Shown one piece after another: positions 8,240 to 22,200 of a stretch of 44,809 nucleotides of DNA. Numbering within the stretch: the stretch's first letter is position 1; the number at the start of each line of letters is the position of its first letter. Position numbers and translations under genes: made by a program. The DNA is from Candidatus Omnitrophota bacterium (GTDB lineage Bacteria > Omnitrophota > Gorgyraeia > Zapsychrales > Aceulaceae), in contig JAQUUP010000016.1 in the NCBI GenBank assembly GCA_028693815.1, positions 1 to 44,809 of the forward strand. Reading direction: 5' to 3'. Under the pieces are notes generated by a model. The model searched no databases, was not told where the DNA came from, and saw nothing but the letters and a program-made list of their open reading frames with translations.

Positions 8240-9362
8240 TACGAAAAAAATTGTTTATGCACTTTTGTGTTTAAATTGTATTGTCATATCATTTAATGTT
8301 GCGGCCATTGCGGCAGCCATCCCAGGGATTGCCGCAAATTTGCATTTACCAAGTTTTTTGGTTTCGCGTATTATTCCCGCTTATATGATTCCGTATGGCA
8401 TTGGTGCGCTTTTGTATGCCCCCTTGGCGCGATATTTTTCCTTTCGTTTTGTAATGGCTTTTTCTATGGGGTTGTATGCTTTGGGTAGTTTGTTGTGTGC
8501 GCAGATTGTTTCTATTGATCATTTTGTTATTGCGCGTATTTTTTGCGGCATAGCAGGTGCAGGCGTTATTCCTTTGGGTTTGATTATTATAGGAAAAATG
8601 TTTGAAAAGAAAGTCCGCGGTCGGCTTGTGGGGTTGTTTTTCGGATGTAGTTTTGTTTCTTCTGTGGCTGGCGTTTTGCTGAGTGGGATAGCAGATTGGC
8701 GATATTTGTTTTATATTCCTTTTATATTGGGTCTTTTGGCATCTTTCCTTATATTTATAGCAAAATCCGACATCTTAGAGCTTAAAGAAAAAAATCCTGT
8801 TAATTATTTTAATATTATATATAATATTAAAATACGAAATATATTTATATTTATATTTATTATTAGTTTTCTTTATCATGGTCTTCATAAATGGTTTGGT
8901 GTTTATTTGAACCATGATTATGGTTTAGATCAGCTGTCAATCAGTTTGATCTTTATCTTAATGGCAGTTCTTGGATTTGCCGGACAAATTTTAGGTGGAT
9001 TCATTTCGGATCAGCGCGGAAGATTGATGTCTTGTTTTGTTGGAATATTAATTTTAGGCGCTTCAGCAATGTTGTTGGTTGGGCATTATCCGATTTGGAT
9101 TTTAGCGATTATCTTAGGGGCAACATCGATAGGATGGACTGTGGGGCATAATGGCGCGTCGACGGCGCTAACCGATTTTCCAGAGGAAAATCGCGCAGAA
9201 GTTGCCAGTCTGAATTCATCAGTGCGATTTTTGTCAGGCGGATTAGGATTTTTGGCAACAGCACCATTTGTAGAGAAGAGTTTTGGCGTTACATTCTTAG
9301 GTATTGGTGCTTTGATGTTTTTATTAATTTTATTTGTTCGCAAAGCTATTAGCGAGCATTAA
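8217..9362 (+). CDS. MFS transporter, probable exporter
   Basis: About 380 residues with roughly 12 hydrophobic segments. The loop between helices 8 and 9 has an MFS motif-A-like sequence (GGFISDQRGRLM). It resembles proton-driven drug and sugar efflux carriers. The start is uncertain: a TTG at 8217 overlaps the previous gene by 23 bases and gives a basic N-terminus (KKRQKINTKK) before helix 1, and no ATG lies near. As the only transporter in the cluster it is the likely exporter or self-resistance pump for the product, which is inference. Confidence 0.8.
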   Translation: MKKRQKINTKKIVYALLCLNCIVISFNVAAIAAAIPGIAANLHLPSFLVSRIIPAYMIPYGIGALLYAPLARYFSFRFVMAFSMGLYALGSLLCAQIVSIDHFVIARIFCGIAGAGVIPLGLIIIGKMFEKKVRGRLVGLFFGCSFVSSVAGVLLSGIADWRYLFYIPFILGLLASFLIFIAKSDILELKEKNPVNYFNIIYNIKIRNIFIFIFIISFLYHGLHKWFGVYLNHDYGLDQLSISLIFILMAVLGFAGQILGGFISDQRGRLMSCFVGILILGASAMLLVGHYPIWILAIILGATSIGWTVGHNGASTALTDFPEENRAEVASLNSSVRFLSGGLGFLATAPFVEKSFGVTFLGIGALMFLLILFVRKAISEH

Positions 9363-9387
9363 ATATTTCTTTAGGAGAAAATAGTAT

Positions 9388-10158
9388 ATGGACTTAAAAG
9401 GAAAAAATGTCGTTATAACGGGTGCAAGCAAGGGAATCGGAAAAGCTGTGGCGATGCGTTTAGCCGAAAATGGCGCAAATCTTGTTTTGGCTGCGCGGAC
9501 ACAATCAACGTTGGATGAAACAGTCAAAGAAATTAAAGCCAAGACTGGCGCTAAGGTTCTGGGTGTTGCATCAGATGTTAGCAAATTAGACGATCTGAAG
9601 AAAATCGTCGATACCGCCAATAAAGAGCTTGGGTCAATTGATATCTTGGTTAACAATGCTGGAGTTTCAAGCCAATATCCGTTTGAAAAGCAACCTCTAG
9701 AAGATATCGAACGACTTGCTCACACAAATTATTTAGGATATGTTCGTCTTATTCGACTTGTGATTGAGCAGATGATTGAGCGAAAAAGTGGATCTATTAT
9801 TAATATGGTTTCAGGATCAACTTTATGTGATCCTATTCCAAAAACATTTGTAACCTATAGCTCTTTGAAAGTAGGTTTGCGCGCATTTTTAAAAGGTTTG
9901 TTTTGGGAGATGCGTGATCATAATATTAAAGTTACCTCCATTTTACCCGGTGTTGTGGATACGGGATTAACAGATAAATTAGACAATATTACGCAAGAAC
10001 AGAAAGATCGTTTGATGTCGCCCGACGTTGTTGTGGATATGGTGATGTTTGCGCTTTCTGTTCCGGCCAACACTTGTCCTTTGGAGTTGGCGGTGATTAA
10101 TCAGCAAACGCCGTGGATAAAGCCTGTGATTGACTATAGTCAAAAGCAGGCCAAATAA
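9388..10158 (+). CDS. SDR-family ketoreductase (FabG-like)
   Basis: A 256-residue classical short-chain dehydrogenase. It has the cofactor motif TGASKGIG (11-18), NNAG (89-92), and the catalytic Ser near 142-144 with Y157 and K161 (YSSLK). R37 after the second strand (LAARTQ) favours NADPH. It probably reduces one beta-keto group of the polyketide chain, the KR step of type II systems. It could also serve fatty acid synthesis, since no other FabG appears near plsX-fabH-fabD. SD AGGAGA precedes the ATG. Confidence 0.85.
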   Translation: MDLKGKNVVITGASKGIGKAVAMRLAENGANLVLAARTQSTLDETVKEIKAKTGAKVLGVASDVSKLDDLKKIVDTANKELGSIDILVNNAGVSSQYPFEKQPLEDIERLAHTNYLGYVRLIRLVIEQMIERKSGSIINMVSGSTLCDPIPKTFVTYSSLKVGLRAFLKGLFWEMRDHNIKVTSILPGVVDTGLTDKLDNITQEQKDRLMSPDVVVDMVMFALSVPANTCPLELAVINQQTPWIKPVIDYSQKQAK

Positions 10159-10159
10159 T

Positions 10160-10275
10160 AATCCTGATCCGCTGTTTGATTTCAGTTTTTTAGGATTAAC
10201 CTAGCCTGCCGATAGGTGGGTTCGCGTAGCAAACTTGGCGTTGTTATTAACTCCGCAAGTTTGACGCTCATTAAA
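10160..10275 (+). repeat. Hairpin cassette C
   Basis: The first hairpin has arms AATCCT (10160-10165) and AGGATT (10192-10197). The second has arms AAACTTG (10231-10237) and CAAGTTT (10256-10262) inside GCGT/ACGC. The cassette ends CTCATTAA and the SD AGAGGGGG of the PC4-like gene follows. It has the same architecture and orientation as the other cassettes. Confidence 0.55.
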
Positions 10276-10297
10276 GAAAGAGAGGGGGTGAGACGTT

Positions 10298-10531
10298 ATG
10301 GATAAAACAGTCAAGACCTTCAAGAAGAATAAGTTTCAAGAGATCCGTGTTGGCATAAGAGAGTACAAAGGAAACGATCTCGTCGACATTCGTACGTGGA
10401 CGATGACGCAAGGAACGGATGAGATGGTTCCAACGTCAAAAGGCGTTTCAATGAACATTCATCTTGTAGGTGAATTAAAGAAAGCCATTGAAGACGTAGA
10501 AAAAACACTTAAAGAAAGTTTAATGCTCTAG
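10298..10531 (+). CDS. PC4/p15-like transcriptional coactivator domain protein
   Basis: 77 residues matching the PC4 C-terminal domain: a short beta sheet (EIRVGIREYKGNDLVDIRTW), then GVSMNIHLVGELKKAIEDVEK ending in a helix. Bacterial members are small dimeric single-strand DNA or RNA binding proteins of unclear role. A strong purine-rich SD precedes the ATG. Its stop overlaps a GTG, but the next gene probably starts at a later ATG. It could regulate the cluster; that is a guess. Confidence 0.75.
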   Translation: MDKTVKTFKKNKFQEIRVGIREYKGNDLVDIRTWTMTQGTDEMVPTSKGVSMNIHLVGELKKAIEDVEKTLKESLML

Positions 10532-10572
10532 TGCCGAGTACCGATAATTTAAATATTATCGAGGGATTAACA

Positions 10573-11493
10573 ATGTCCGGAATTATTGATTTTCATAGTC
10601 ATTATATTCCGCCAGAGATTGCGAAAAATACTGCTTTTTTTAAGAATTATTGGTCTGATATTGAGGGGCAATTAAGGACTATGGACCAAAATGGCATCGA
10701 GCGTTCTTTTCTTTTTTACCCTGCTACTGATGCTCATCTGAATATGGGAGGATGGAGCAATGTCTGTCGGATTTACAACAAACAAATATCAAATATCGTC
10801 CAGGCTTACGATGATCGTTTTGTAGGTGCCGGAATTTTACCTATTGACACTTCTAAAGATTTCTTAGACGAATTAAAACGCATCAAGGATTTAGATCTTA
10901 AAATTCTTTCATTAGCCTCGAGTTATGATGGTAAGTATCTAGATGATGAGATATTTTTTCCAGTTTATCAATTTTGTCAAGACAATAATCTTCCTGTTCA
11001 TATTCATCCTCAAATTATCAATCCTATTGGGGAGACCCAAGTTAAGGATCCTCTTTTGACGCCTGTTTTACAATATATGTTAGATGTTTCGGTCTGCTTA
11101 GGAAAGATGATGATGGCTCAAGTATTTAATAAATTTCCAGATGTTAAGTTTGTTTTTGCTCATTATGGAGGAGTTGTCCCATTTCTAAAAGAGCGATTTG
11201 ATAATACTTATATGATGCTTCGCAAACGTAATTTTGTTAAAGACATTGGAAGAAATCCAAGTGAATATTTTAAAAATTTATTTTTTGATACAAGTGGTTC
11301 GAAATCGCTGGGAGCATTGGCTTGTGCTTTAGAAGTTGTTTCGCCGGATTGCATTTTTTTTGGTAGCGATTCTCCTGCTAATCAGGATGTTGCTGGATCG
11401 ATTAAAATGATTCAGTCCTCGTCGATAACTGAAGAGGACAAGCAGTCCATTTTAAGGAAAAATGCCCTGAATTTATTGCTTGCAAAAGCATAG
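10573..11493 (+). CDS. Amidohydrolase_2 family metal-dependent hydrolase/decarboxylase
   Basis: 306 residues with a TIM-barrel amidohydrolase signature: DFHSH near the N-terminus, HIHPQ mid-protein, FAHYGG and the terminal FFGSDSP with the metal/catalytic Asp. The family includes ACMSD and other non-oxidative decarboxylases of aromatic carboxylates as well as hydrolases. I chose the ATG after GAGGGA; a GTG at 10531 overlapping the PC4-like stop is the alternative. As the last gene before the rRNA operon in the polyketide cluster, it may decarboxylate or hydrolyse the aromatic product (inference). Confidence 0.8.
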   Translation: MSGIIDFHSHYIPPEIAKNTAFFKNYWSDIEGQLRTMDQNGIERSFLFYPATDAHLNMGGWSNVCRIYNKQISNIVQAYDDRFVGAGILPIDTSKDFLDELKRIKDLDLKILSLASSYDGKYLDDEIFFPVYQFCQDNNLPVHIHPQIINPIGETQVKDPLLTPVLQYMLDVSVCLGKMMMAQVFNKFPDVKFVFAHYGGVVPFLKERFDNTYMMLRKRNFVKDIGRNPSEYFKNLFFDTSGSKSLGALACALEVVSPDCIFFGSDSPANQDVAGSIKMIQSSSITEEDKQSILRKNALNLLLAKA

Positions 11494-11569
11494 AAGTAGT
11501 GTAGAATATCTTATCATTAGGCGCGTAAGTGCTTTCTTTTGAACAGACTTACAAATATAATAAAAAAAC

Positions 11570-11598
11570 TTGACAAAGACAGAGCTCTCTGTTATTCT
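11570..11598 (+). promoter_or_regulatory. rRNA operon promoter (sigma-70 type)
   Basis: -35 TTGACA (11570-11575), a 17-nt spacer, and -10 TATTCT (11593-11598), about 60 nt before the mature 16S. A boxA-like CGTTCTTTAGA lies in the leader near 11633. The -35, spacing and -10 are the same as at 42001-42029. No gene is seen in 11494-11569. Confidence 0.75.
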
Positions 11599-11659
11599 TG
11601 TTGCTCTGTGCTAGTCACAGTTTTTGTTTTTTCGTTCTTTAGATATATATGCCAAGTTT

Positions 11660-13250
<1,591 letters not shown>

Positions 13251-13369
13251 TATTTTCTTTATTTATTTAGAGAAAACCAGAAAGATCTTTTGTATAATTA
13301 TCCAGGATACTCTTGAGGATGAACTTGGCTTTTATTTTGTTGGATGTTGGGACCGGCATGCGAAGTTAT

Positions 13370-13446
13370 GGGCCCGTAGCTCAGTTGGTTAGAGCACCGT
13401 GCTGATAACGCGGGGGTCAGTGATTCGACTTCACTCGGGCCCACCA
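13370..13446 (+). tRNA. tRNA-Ile (GAT)
   Basis: A full cloverleaf: acceptor GGGCCCG/CGGGCCC, D arm GCTC...GAGC, anticodon stem CCGTG/CGCGG with loop CTGATAA (anticodon GAT), T arm AGTGA-TTCGACT-TCACT, and an encoded CCA. It lies in the 16S-23S spacer. Confidence 0.97.
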
Positions 13447-13644
13447 TACTTTCCAGCTGTCCTAATTAAAGAAGTTTTAGATTGCATTGATTCTTCCTAA
13501 TTAATGCTGTAAAGAAATCAACGCGTACTTAAACTGATCTAAATTTTTTATTAGAGAAATTTGGACTGCACTAAAATAATATTTTGACATAATAAATTTG
13601 GTGCGTCCTAAAAACTACTATTATTTGAACATTTAGAAGTTTTT

Positions 13645-13720
13645 GGGGCTGTAGCTCAGCTGGGAGAGCACCTGCTTTGCAAGCAGGGGGTCAGGAGTTC
13701 GATCCTCCTCAGCTCCACCA
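13645..13720 (+). tRNA. tRNA-Ala (TGC)
   Basis: Acceptor GGGGCTG/CAGCTCC includes the G3:U70 alanine identity pair. The anticodon loop is TTTGCAA (anticodon TGC), and CCA is encoded. It is the second tRNA of the 16S-23S spacer. Confidence 0.97.
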
Positions 13721-13761
13721 ATATTTAAAATATTTTCGCATGCTTTTGATGCATGCTTGCT

Positions 13762-13773
13762 TGTTCTTTGACA
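13762..13773 (+). promoter_or_regulatory. boxA antitermination element in the 16S-23S spacer
   Basis: TGTTCTTTGACA matches the boxA consensus TGCTCTTTAACA closely and sits between tRNA-Ala and 23S, the usual place for a spacer boxA bound by NusB-S10. Confidence 0.6.
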
Positions 13774-13792
13774 ATTATTGTAATAGGTGATA
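13771..13792 (+). other. 23S processing stem, 5' arm
   Basis: This 22-nt segment is complementary to 16846-16867 downstream of the 23S, with a single G.U pair. It forms the double-stranded stalk that RNase III would cut to release pre-23S. The arm begins at the end of boxA. Confidence 0.8.
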
Positions 13793-13854
13793 AAACTACA
13801 TAGAGTCGAGAGTAATCTCGATTGCTTTGTCTTGTACAAAGTAATTTAAAATTT

Positions 13855-16812
<2,958 letters not shown>

Positions 16813-16845
16813 TTAAGTATTACTTACTTAAGACTTTATAGGTAT

Positions 16846-16867
16846 TATCGCCTATTACAATAATTGT
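16846..16867 (+). other. 23S processing stem, 3' arm
   Basis: Complement of the arm at 13771-13792, starting TATCGCCTATTACAATAA. Together the arms give a 22-bp stalk enclosing the 23S. Confidence 0.8.
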
Positions 16868-16886
16868 TAGAATTTCCAAAAGATAT

Positions 16887-17005
16887 GTCCAGTAGCATTG
16901 CTGAAGGGGCAACACCCGTTCCCATTCCGAACACGGCCGTTAAGCCCTTTGAGGTCGATGGTACTACCTTCGCAAGGAGGCGGGAGAGTAGAACGTTGCT
17001 GGACT
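16887..17005 (+). rRNA. rrf: 5S ribosomal RNA
   Basis: About 119 nt with pairing ends GTCCAGTAGC and GTTGCTGGAC, and the core CCCATTCCGAACACGGCCGT typical of bacterial 5S. It follows the 23S by about 75 nt in the same transcript. Confidence 0.95.
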
Positions 17006-17011
17006 TAAACT

Positions 17012-17050
17012 AAACCCCATGTTGTCGTAAGATGACATGGGGTTTTTTAT
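17012..17050 (+). terminator. Rho-independent terminator of the rRNA operon
   Basis: A GC-rich inverted repeat, AAACCCCATGT and ACATGGGGTTT around a short loop, is followed by T's. It begins 7 nt after the 5S. Confidence 0.9.
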
Positions 17051-17132
17051 ACGATGAATTTGATGAGGTCAGTGTTTTTTAAAAGAAATCTTAAGCCTGT
17101 TTTATTGCATGAATTGTTTTAAGAATTTTTTC

Positions 17133-17190
17133 TTGACAGCTTTATTTGTTATGCTAATCTTTAACTAAACAAATATTTAGCTTAGCTAAA
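17133..17190 (+). promoter_or_regulatory. marR operon promoter and palindromic operator
   Basis: -35 TTGACA (17133-17138), 16-nt spacing, and -10 TAATCT (17155-17160). A 15-bp palindrome TTTAGCTTAGCTAAA (17176-17190) sits over the expected transcript start and ends just before the SD. MarR proteins commonly bind such palindromes to repress their own operon, so autoregulation is likely. Confidence 0.65.
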
Positions 17191-17204
17191 CATTAGAGGA
17201 TTTG

Positions 17205-17642
17205 ATGAACAAAAAAGGAAAGATAGCAAAAGAAATTCTGGAAATTTTTCCAGCCTTTATAAAGAAAATCAATCAGGGTATGACTAAAACAGGAGAGATC
17301 CCGTCGGCACAAATGAGTGCGATTATGATTCTTGCCGATAAAAATCAGTGCACGCTTGGGCGCTTAAGCAAGGATATGGGTGTTACGGCGCCAACGGCAA
17401 CAGGCATCGTTGATCGGCTTTACAAGTCTGGATATGTTAAGCGGATTCGAAGCCAAGAAGACCGTCGCATTGTCAATATTACATTGACAGCCAAGGGCAA
17501 GAAGGCTAAAAAAAACATTCATAAAATGGCTACACAACGTTGGCGAGTGATTTCAAATATTCTTTCTTTGAAGGATCAAGAAATGCATATTCGTATTTTA
17601 AAAAAGATTGTTAAGGGTTTGGATGAATATTATGAGAAATAA
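17205..17642 (+). CDS. MarR-family transcriptional regulator
   Basis: 145 residues with a winged helix-turn-helix. The helix region around LGRLSKDMGVTAPTATGIVD and the wing RIRSQEDRRIVNITLTAKG are textbook MarR; the DRR wing motif is intact. The ATG is chosen by SD AGAGGA; a TTG lies one codon earlier. It heads an operon with an outer-membrane efflux protein (11-nt overlap) and an RND pump, so it probably represses efflux until a ligand binds. Confidence 0.9.
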   Translation: MNKKGKIAKEILEIFPAFIKKINQGMTKTGEIPSAQMSAIMILADKNQCTLGRLSKDMGVTAPTATGIVDRLYKSGYVKRIRSQEDRRIVNITLTAKGKKAKKNIHKMATQRWRVISNILSLKDQEMHIRILKKIVKGLDEYYEK

Positions 17643-19137
17643 GATTTCTTTAAGTTTTTTTATTCTTTGTATCCTTGGTGTTTTTTGTCTTTCTGCTTTT
17701 GCTCAGACTAGTATTGATCGCATTGTTGCAGATAGCCTTTCGCTTGGGAAGCCATATGTCCTTTCTTTAGATGAAGTTAGTCAGATTGCTTTGCGAAATA
17801 ATTTTGATATTCAGATAGCGCGTTATGATGCCGAGATTGCTAAAACAAAAAAAGGGGAAGCACAGTCTATCTACGATACTGTTCTGACTGCGGAAGCGGC
17901 GTATCGTAAAGATAAAAGTGCCAAGACATCGAGTTTTTCTGGAAGCAGATCTGTGACCAATGATTATGATGTAGGTATAAACAAGAAGCTACCAACGGGA
18001 ACTACTTTAAGCTTGGACCAAACAAACAATCGCACTTGGACTGATTCTTCTTATGTGACAACAAATCCTTCCCATGATTCTTCTTTAGGTTTTACAGTAA
18101 GCCAAGATTTGGGAAGAAATTTCTTTGGTATTCAAGATCGAGGCGACATTAAGGTGACGCAAATTGATATTCAGAATTTACAATATGTTTCGTTGGGTAA
18201 GATCGAACAATCTTTGTCTGATGTGCAAATAGATTTTTGGGGTTTAGTGTTGGCGCTTGATTTTGTAAAAATAGAGAAAGACATGCTGGTTCAAGCAGAG
18301 CGGCTTTATCTAATTAATAAAGAAAAGCTTGCTGATGGGCTAGTCGAGCAGCCAGATTTTTTAGCATCAGAGGCAAACTATAAACAACGCGTTGCCGATG
18401 TTTGGGTTGCTGAAAATAGCGCAAAGACAAGGATGAATGCATTAAAATTAGGTTTAAATTTAACACAAGATATGTCTGATATCATGCCTGCCAATGATTT
18501 GATTTTGCAAGAACAAGAGTCGAGAATTGAAACATCTTTAATCAATGCCTTTGAACATCGTCGAGATTATAGACAGGCTCTTAATGATGTTCGAATGCGT
18601 AATATTAAACTTTCTATGAAGAAAAACAATGCTTGGCCAGAAATTAATCTTAGTGCATCGATGGCGCGCAATGGATTAGGTGATAATTTTAAAGAGTCCA
18701 TCGAGAATATTTCTAGAGAAGATCATCCTGATTTTTTAGCACTGCTAAAGGTAAGCGTTCCTTTGGAAAATAGAAAAGCTAAGTCACAATTAAAGAAAGC
18801 AGAGCTCGAGAAGGCCCAAGCGCTTGTTGCTCTCAAGATGACAGAGAGAACCATCATGATCAATGTTGTCGATCAGGTTCGACTTTGCAACACATTGTTT
18901 GCAAAAGCAAAACAGCAAAAAGAAATTGCAGAGCTTCAGAGCAAGAAACTTCAAGAGCAAGAAAAGATTTTTAGTTATGGTCGAAGCGATGTTGATACAA
19001 TTATTCGATATCAGCAGGATGCTCTTGTGGCTGAAAAGCAGGCGTCGCAATCTTTGTTTGATTATCAGGCATCTTTGATTGATTTAAAGGTTCAAGAAGG
19101 TGTTTTGCTGCAACAGTATTGGCAAGAGGGAATATAA
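17632..19137 (+). CDS. TolC-like outer-membrane efflux protein
   Basis: About 501 residues. The signal peptide MRNKISLSFFILCILGVFCLSAFAQ points to export. The rest shows two long alpha-helical repeats with beta strands typical of the OEP family, including the conserved start LSLDEVSQIALRNNFDIQIARYDAE (cited here by its first and last residues) and heptad-rich coiled coil near the C-terminus. It would be the trimeric outer-membrane duct of the efflux system, implying a diderm cell. Its start overlaps the marR stop, which indicates translational coupling. Confidence 0.85.
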   Translation: MRNKISLSFFILCILGVFCLSAFAQTSIDRIVADSLSLGKPYVLSLDEVSQIALRNNFDIQIARYDAEIAKTKKGEAQSIYDTVLTAEAAYRKDKSAKTSSFSGSRSVTNDYDVGINKKLPTGTTLSLDQTNNRTWTDSSYVTTNPSHDSSLGFTVSQDLGRNFFGIQDRGDIKVTQIDIQNLQYVSLGKIEQSLSDVQIDFWGLVLALDFVKIEKDMLVQAERLYLINKEKLADGLVEQPDFLASEANYKQRVADVWVAENSAKTRMNALKLGLNLTQDMSDIMPANDLILQEQESRIETSLINAFEHRRDYRQALNDVRMRNIKLSMKKNNAWPEINLSASMARNGLGDNFKESIENISREDHPDFLALLKVSVPLENRKAKSQLKKAELEKAQALVALKMTERTIMINVVDQVRLCNTLFAKAKQQKEIAELQSKKLQEQEKIFSYGRSDVDTIIRYQQDALVAEKQASQSLFDYQASLIDLKVQEGVLLQQYWQEGI

Positions 19138-19147
19138 ATTAAGGAAA

Positions 19148-19240
19148 ACTCCCGCTTCTTGCTTTCGCAAGAAAGCAGCGGGAGTAAATTCGGCCTGCAA
19201 GCTTACGTCATTGATATTCCGTAAGCTTGGGCCTCATTTA
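19148..19240 (+). repeat. Hairpin cassette D
   Basis: The first hairpin has a perfect 9-bp stem ACTCCCGCT (19148-19156)/AGCGGGAGT (19177-19185) plus an inner TCTTGC/GCAAGA stem. It is followed by AAATTC. The second hairpin has arms from 19192-19207 and 19220-19233 (core CAAGCTTACG/CGTAAGCTTG with GGCC/GGCC outside). It ends CTCATTTA before the SD of the RND gene. It is one of the clearest members of the family. No T-run follows hairpin 1, so it is not a standard terminator. Confidence 0.7.
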
Positions 19241-19259
19241 TGGCAAGGAGAGATTTAAA

Positions 19260-22200
19260 GTGAAGATTGCCGAATTTTCAGTTAAGAATTCAACATTAGT
19301 AAACTTGATATCTTTTTTGATTATATTCATTGGGATATTTTCCATGTATAATTTACGAAAAGAGGCTTTTCCTTCGGTTGATTATGATATGGTTACGGTT
19401 ACAACGTCTTATCCTGGAGCGCCTGCAAACGACGTCGAGAAACTTGTTACAATCCCTATTGAGAAAGAAATTAAAGGCATTAGTGGTATAAAGGAAATAA
19501 ACGCGATTTCTGAGGAAAGCGTTTCTACTATAGGAATAGAGATCGATTCGAAAACAACGGATAAGAAGCAAGTAGTCGATGATATTGAGCGTGCTGTGGC
19601 TAGAGTTCAAAATTTGCCCGAAGGGGTAAAAGATGATCCGTATGTGTTTGAAATTAAAAGCAAGGAAATTCCTGTTCTTGAAATTTCGATTAGCGGCGAT
19701 ATCCCTGATGTTAAGCGCAGAGAGTACGGAGAAAATTTAGAGGATCTAATCCTTGATGTTTACGGTGTCGCGAGCATACGACGAATGGGATGGCTAGATC
19801 CTCAATTCCAAGTTGAAGTAAATCCTCAAAAATTAAAAGAATATCATGTTTCAATCAATGAGATAATCAATGCCTTGAAGGCAAAGAATATTACTTTGCC
19901 TGGAGGACATCTGACAACAGAGCAGGAAGAATTTAATGTTAGAACAACTGGAGAGTTTAATACGATTGAAGAGATTCAAGAGGTTGTTGTGCGTTCTAAC
20001 GACATGGGTAATCATTTAAAAGTCCACGATATTGCTAATGTTGTCAAAACTTTTGAGGACGAAGAAAGCATCGCACGCACAAACGGAAAACGTACACTTG
20101 GAATGGTTGTCATAAAGTCTGAAGGCGCGGATATCGTAAAAGTCGTCAAAAAGGTTAATGATGCCATTGACCAATTTAAACAAATATTACCTAAAGGTGT
20201 TGATGTCACGACGGCAAATGACATGTCTTTTTATGTTAAAAGACGGTTAGGGGTTCTTCGCACGAATGGCTTTATTGGATTTTTTTTAGTTGTTGTTGTC
20301 TTGTTTTTGTTTTTAGATCCTGTTCCTGCGCTTATGACTGCCATGGGAATTCCCATTGCTTTATTTACAACATTTTTTTGTATGCATATTTTCGGCGTTA
20401 CGGTTAATCTTGTTTCGATGCTGGGGCTTATTATTGTTTTGGGCATGATTGTCGATGACGGGATTATTGTGTCCGAAAATGTGTATCGTTATGTTGAGTC
20501 CGGCATGTCCCCAAGAGAAGCCGCTATTAAAGGAACAAATGAGGTTGTTGCTCCAATCACGGCTGCTGTTTTAACAACTTGTGCGGCATTCGCACCGTTA
20601 CTTTTTATTCCAGATATTATGGGAAAATTTATTAGACAAATTCCGATTGTTGTAATGATTGCCTTAGGCGCATCGCTTTTGGAAGCATTTATTATTTTGC
20701 CTTCTCATTTGGCCGAATTTGTAAAAGGGCAAGAATTCAAAAAACATGTCAGTGAGAAGCGAAAAGAAAAAAAATGGTTTGAGAAAATAAATAATTTTTA
20801 TCTTCGCATATTGAAATTTACGCTTAAAAATCGTTATGTCGTGCTTGGCTCTGTCGTTATTTTTTGTGTTTTTGTTATCGCCTTTGCTGCGAACACCATG
20901 AAGGTGGTATTGTTTACGGGTGAAGGAATAGAAGATTTTTATATTCGAGCTGAGGCAAAAGTTGGTACCCCTCTGAAAAAAATGGAGGAGCTAATTTTGC
21001 CAGTTGAGCAGCTTATTGAAACTATTGATGCGAGCGAACGAGATTCGTACAGAACTTATATTGGAGAAATTTCTAATGAACGTGGATTTGATCCAAATTC
21101 AAAAAAAGGATCATATTTTGCGCAATTAACCGTCTTTTTAACGCCAGCACAAGAAAGACAACGAACACAGAAGGAAATTATTAATTTTTTACGCCCTAAA
21201 TTAGAGAAGATTCAAGGATTTGATAAGCTTTATTTTTATGCTCAAAAAGAAGGCCCGCCAACTGGACGTGCGATAGAGCTTGGTGTTAAAGGCGATGATC
21301 TTGAAGTTCTTGAGGCCATTTCTAATAAAATTGTTAAGTTTTTAGAGAATGTGAAAGGTGCTAGTGACGTTTCAAGTAACTATGTTTTTGGAAAAAAAGA
21401 TTTAAGAGTTATTGTAGATGAAGAAAAGGCGAATAAATATTTTTTAAATGTTAATGATATTGCATTGACAGTTAGAAGTACTTTTTATGGTGGGAAAGCC
21501 ACAGCGGTTAAACCTCTTAAAGCTGAGGATGAAATCGATGTTTTAGTGCGTTTTCCGCAAGAATATAGAAATGATATTAATGTGTTTGATGATATTTTAA
21601 TTGAAAATAAAAGAGGTAGCTTGGTGCCTTTAAAATCTGTTGCGTCGATAAAAGAAAAAGAGGGCTTGTTTTCAATTGCTCATCTTGATGGCAAGCGGGT
21701 GGTTTGGATAACCGGGGATGTCGATGGCAAGAATGCAACTTCATTTTCTGTTAATGAATTGCTTAAAAAAGAATTTTCTAATATTGAAAATGAATATCCT
21801 GGATATTTCTTGAAGTTTGGTGGTGAATATGAAGAGCAAAAAGAAACTCAGGCAAATTTGTTGTTTTCTCTTGTTGTTGCGCTTTTCTTGATTTTTATTA
21901 TTTTAACGGCAGTATTCGGTTCACTCTTGCAGCCATTTATTGTTATGACTGCCATCCCGTTTGGAATCGTGGGTGTTCTTCTTGTTTTTATGGCTCATGG
22001 AAGGCCTTTGACGTTTCTTGCTCTTATGGGGTCTGTTGGTCTAACCGGTATTGTTGTTAATGATTCTGTTGTCTTGGTTGATTTTATCAATAAGTTAAGA
22101 AAAGCTGGAAATGATCGAAGGGAATCATTGATTGAGGCTGGAAGAGTAAGGCTGCGTCCAGTTTTGATGACTACGATTACAACCATTGCTGGTTTGGTGT

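Noticed and set aside
325-11493. Aryl polyene or ladderane-type cluster instead of aromatic polyketide
   Set aside because: These also use KS, ACP and radical SAM parts. However, a catalytically dead CLF plus two cyclase-type genes, and no dehydratase or acyltransferase in the cluster, fit an aromatic type II PKS better. Kept only as an alternative.
13395-13412. Apparent G.G mismatch in the tRNA-Ile anticodon stem
   Set aside because: It came from a one-base misplacement of the stem. With CCGTG/CGCGG around CTGATAA all five pairs form.
13633-13839. Minus-strand open frame across tRNA-Ala with GAEEDRTPDPLLAKQ-like protein
   Set aside because: This is the well-known false protein obtained by translating the antisense of spacer tRNA genes. 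The tRNA is certain.
19148-19185. Rho-independent terminator after the TolC-like gene
   Set aside because: The hairpin is strong but is followed by AAATTC and a second hairpin, not a T-run, and the same layout recurs upstream of other genes.
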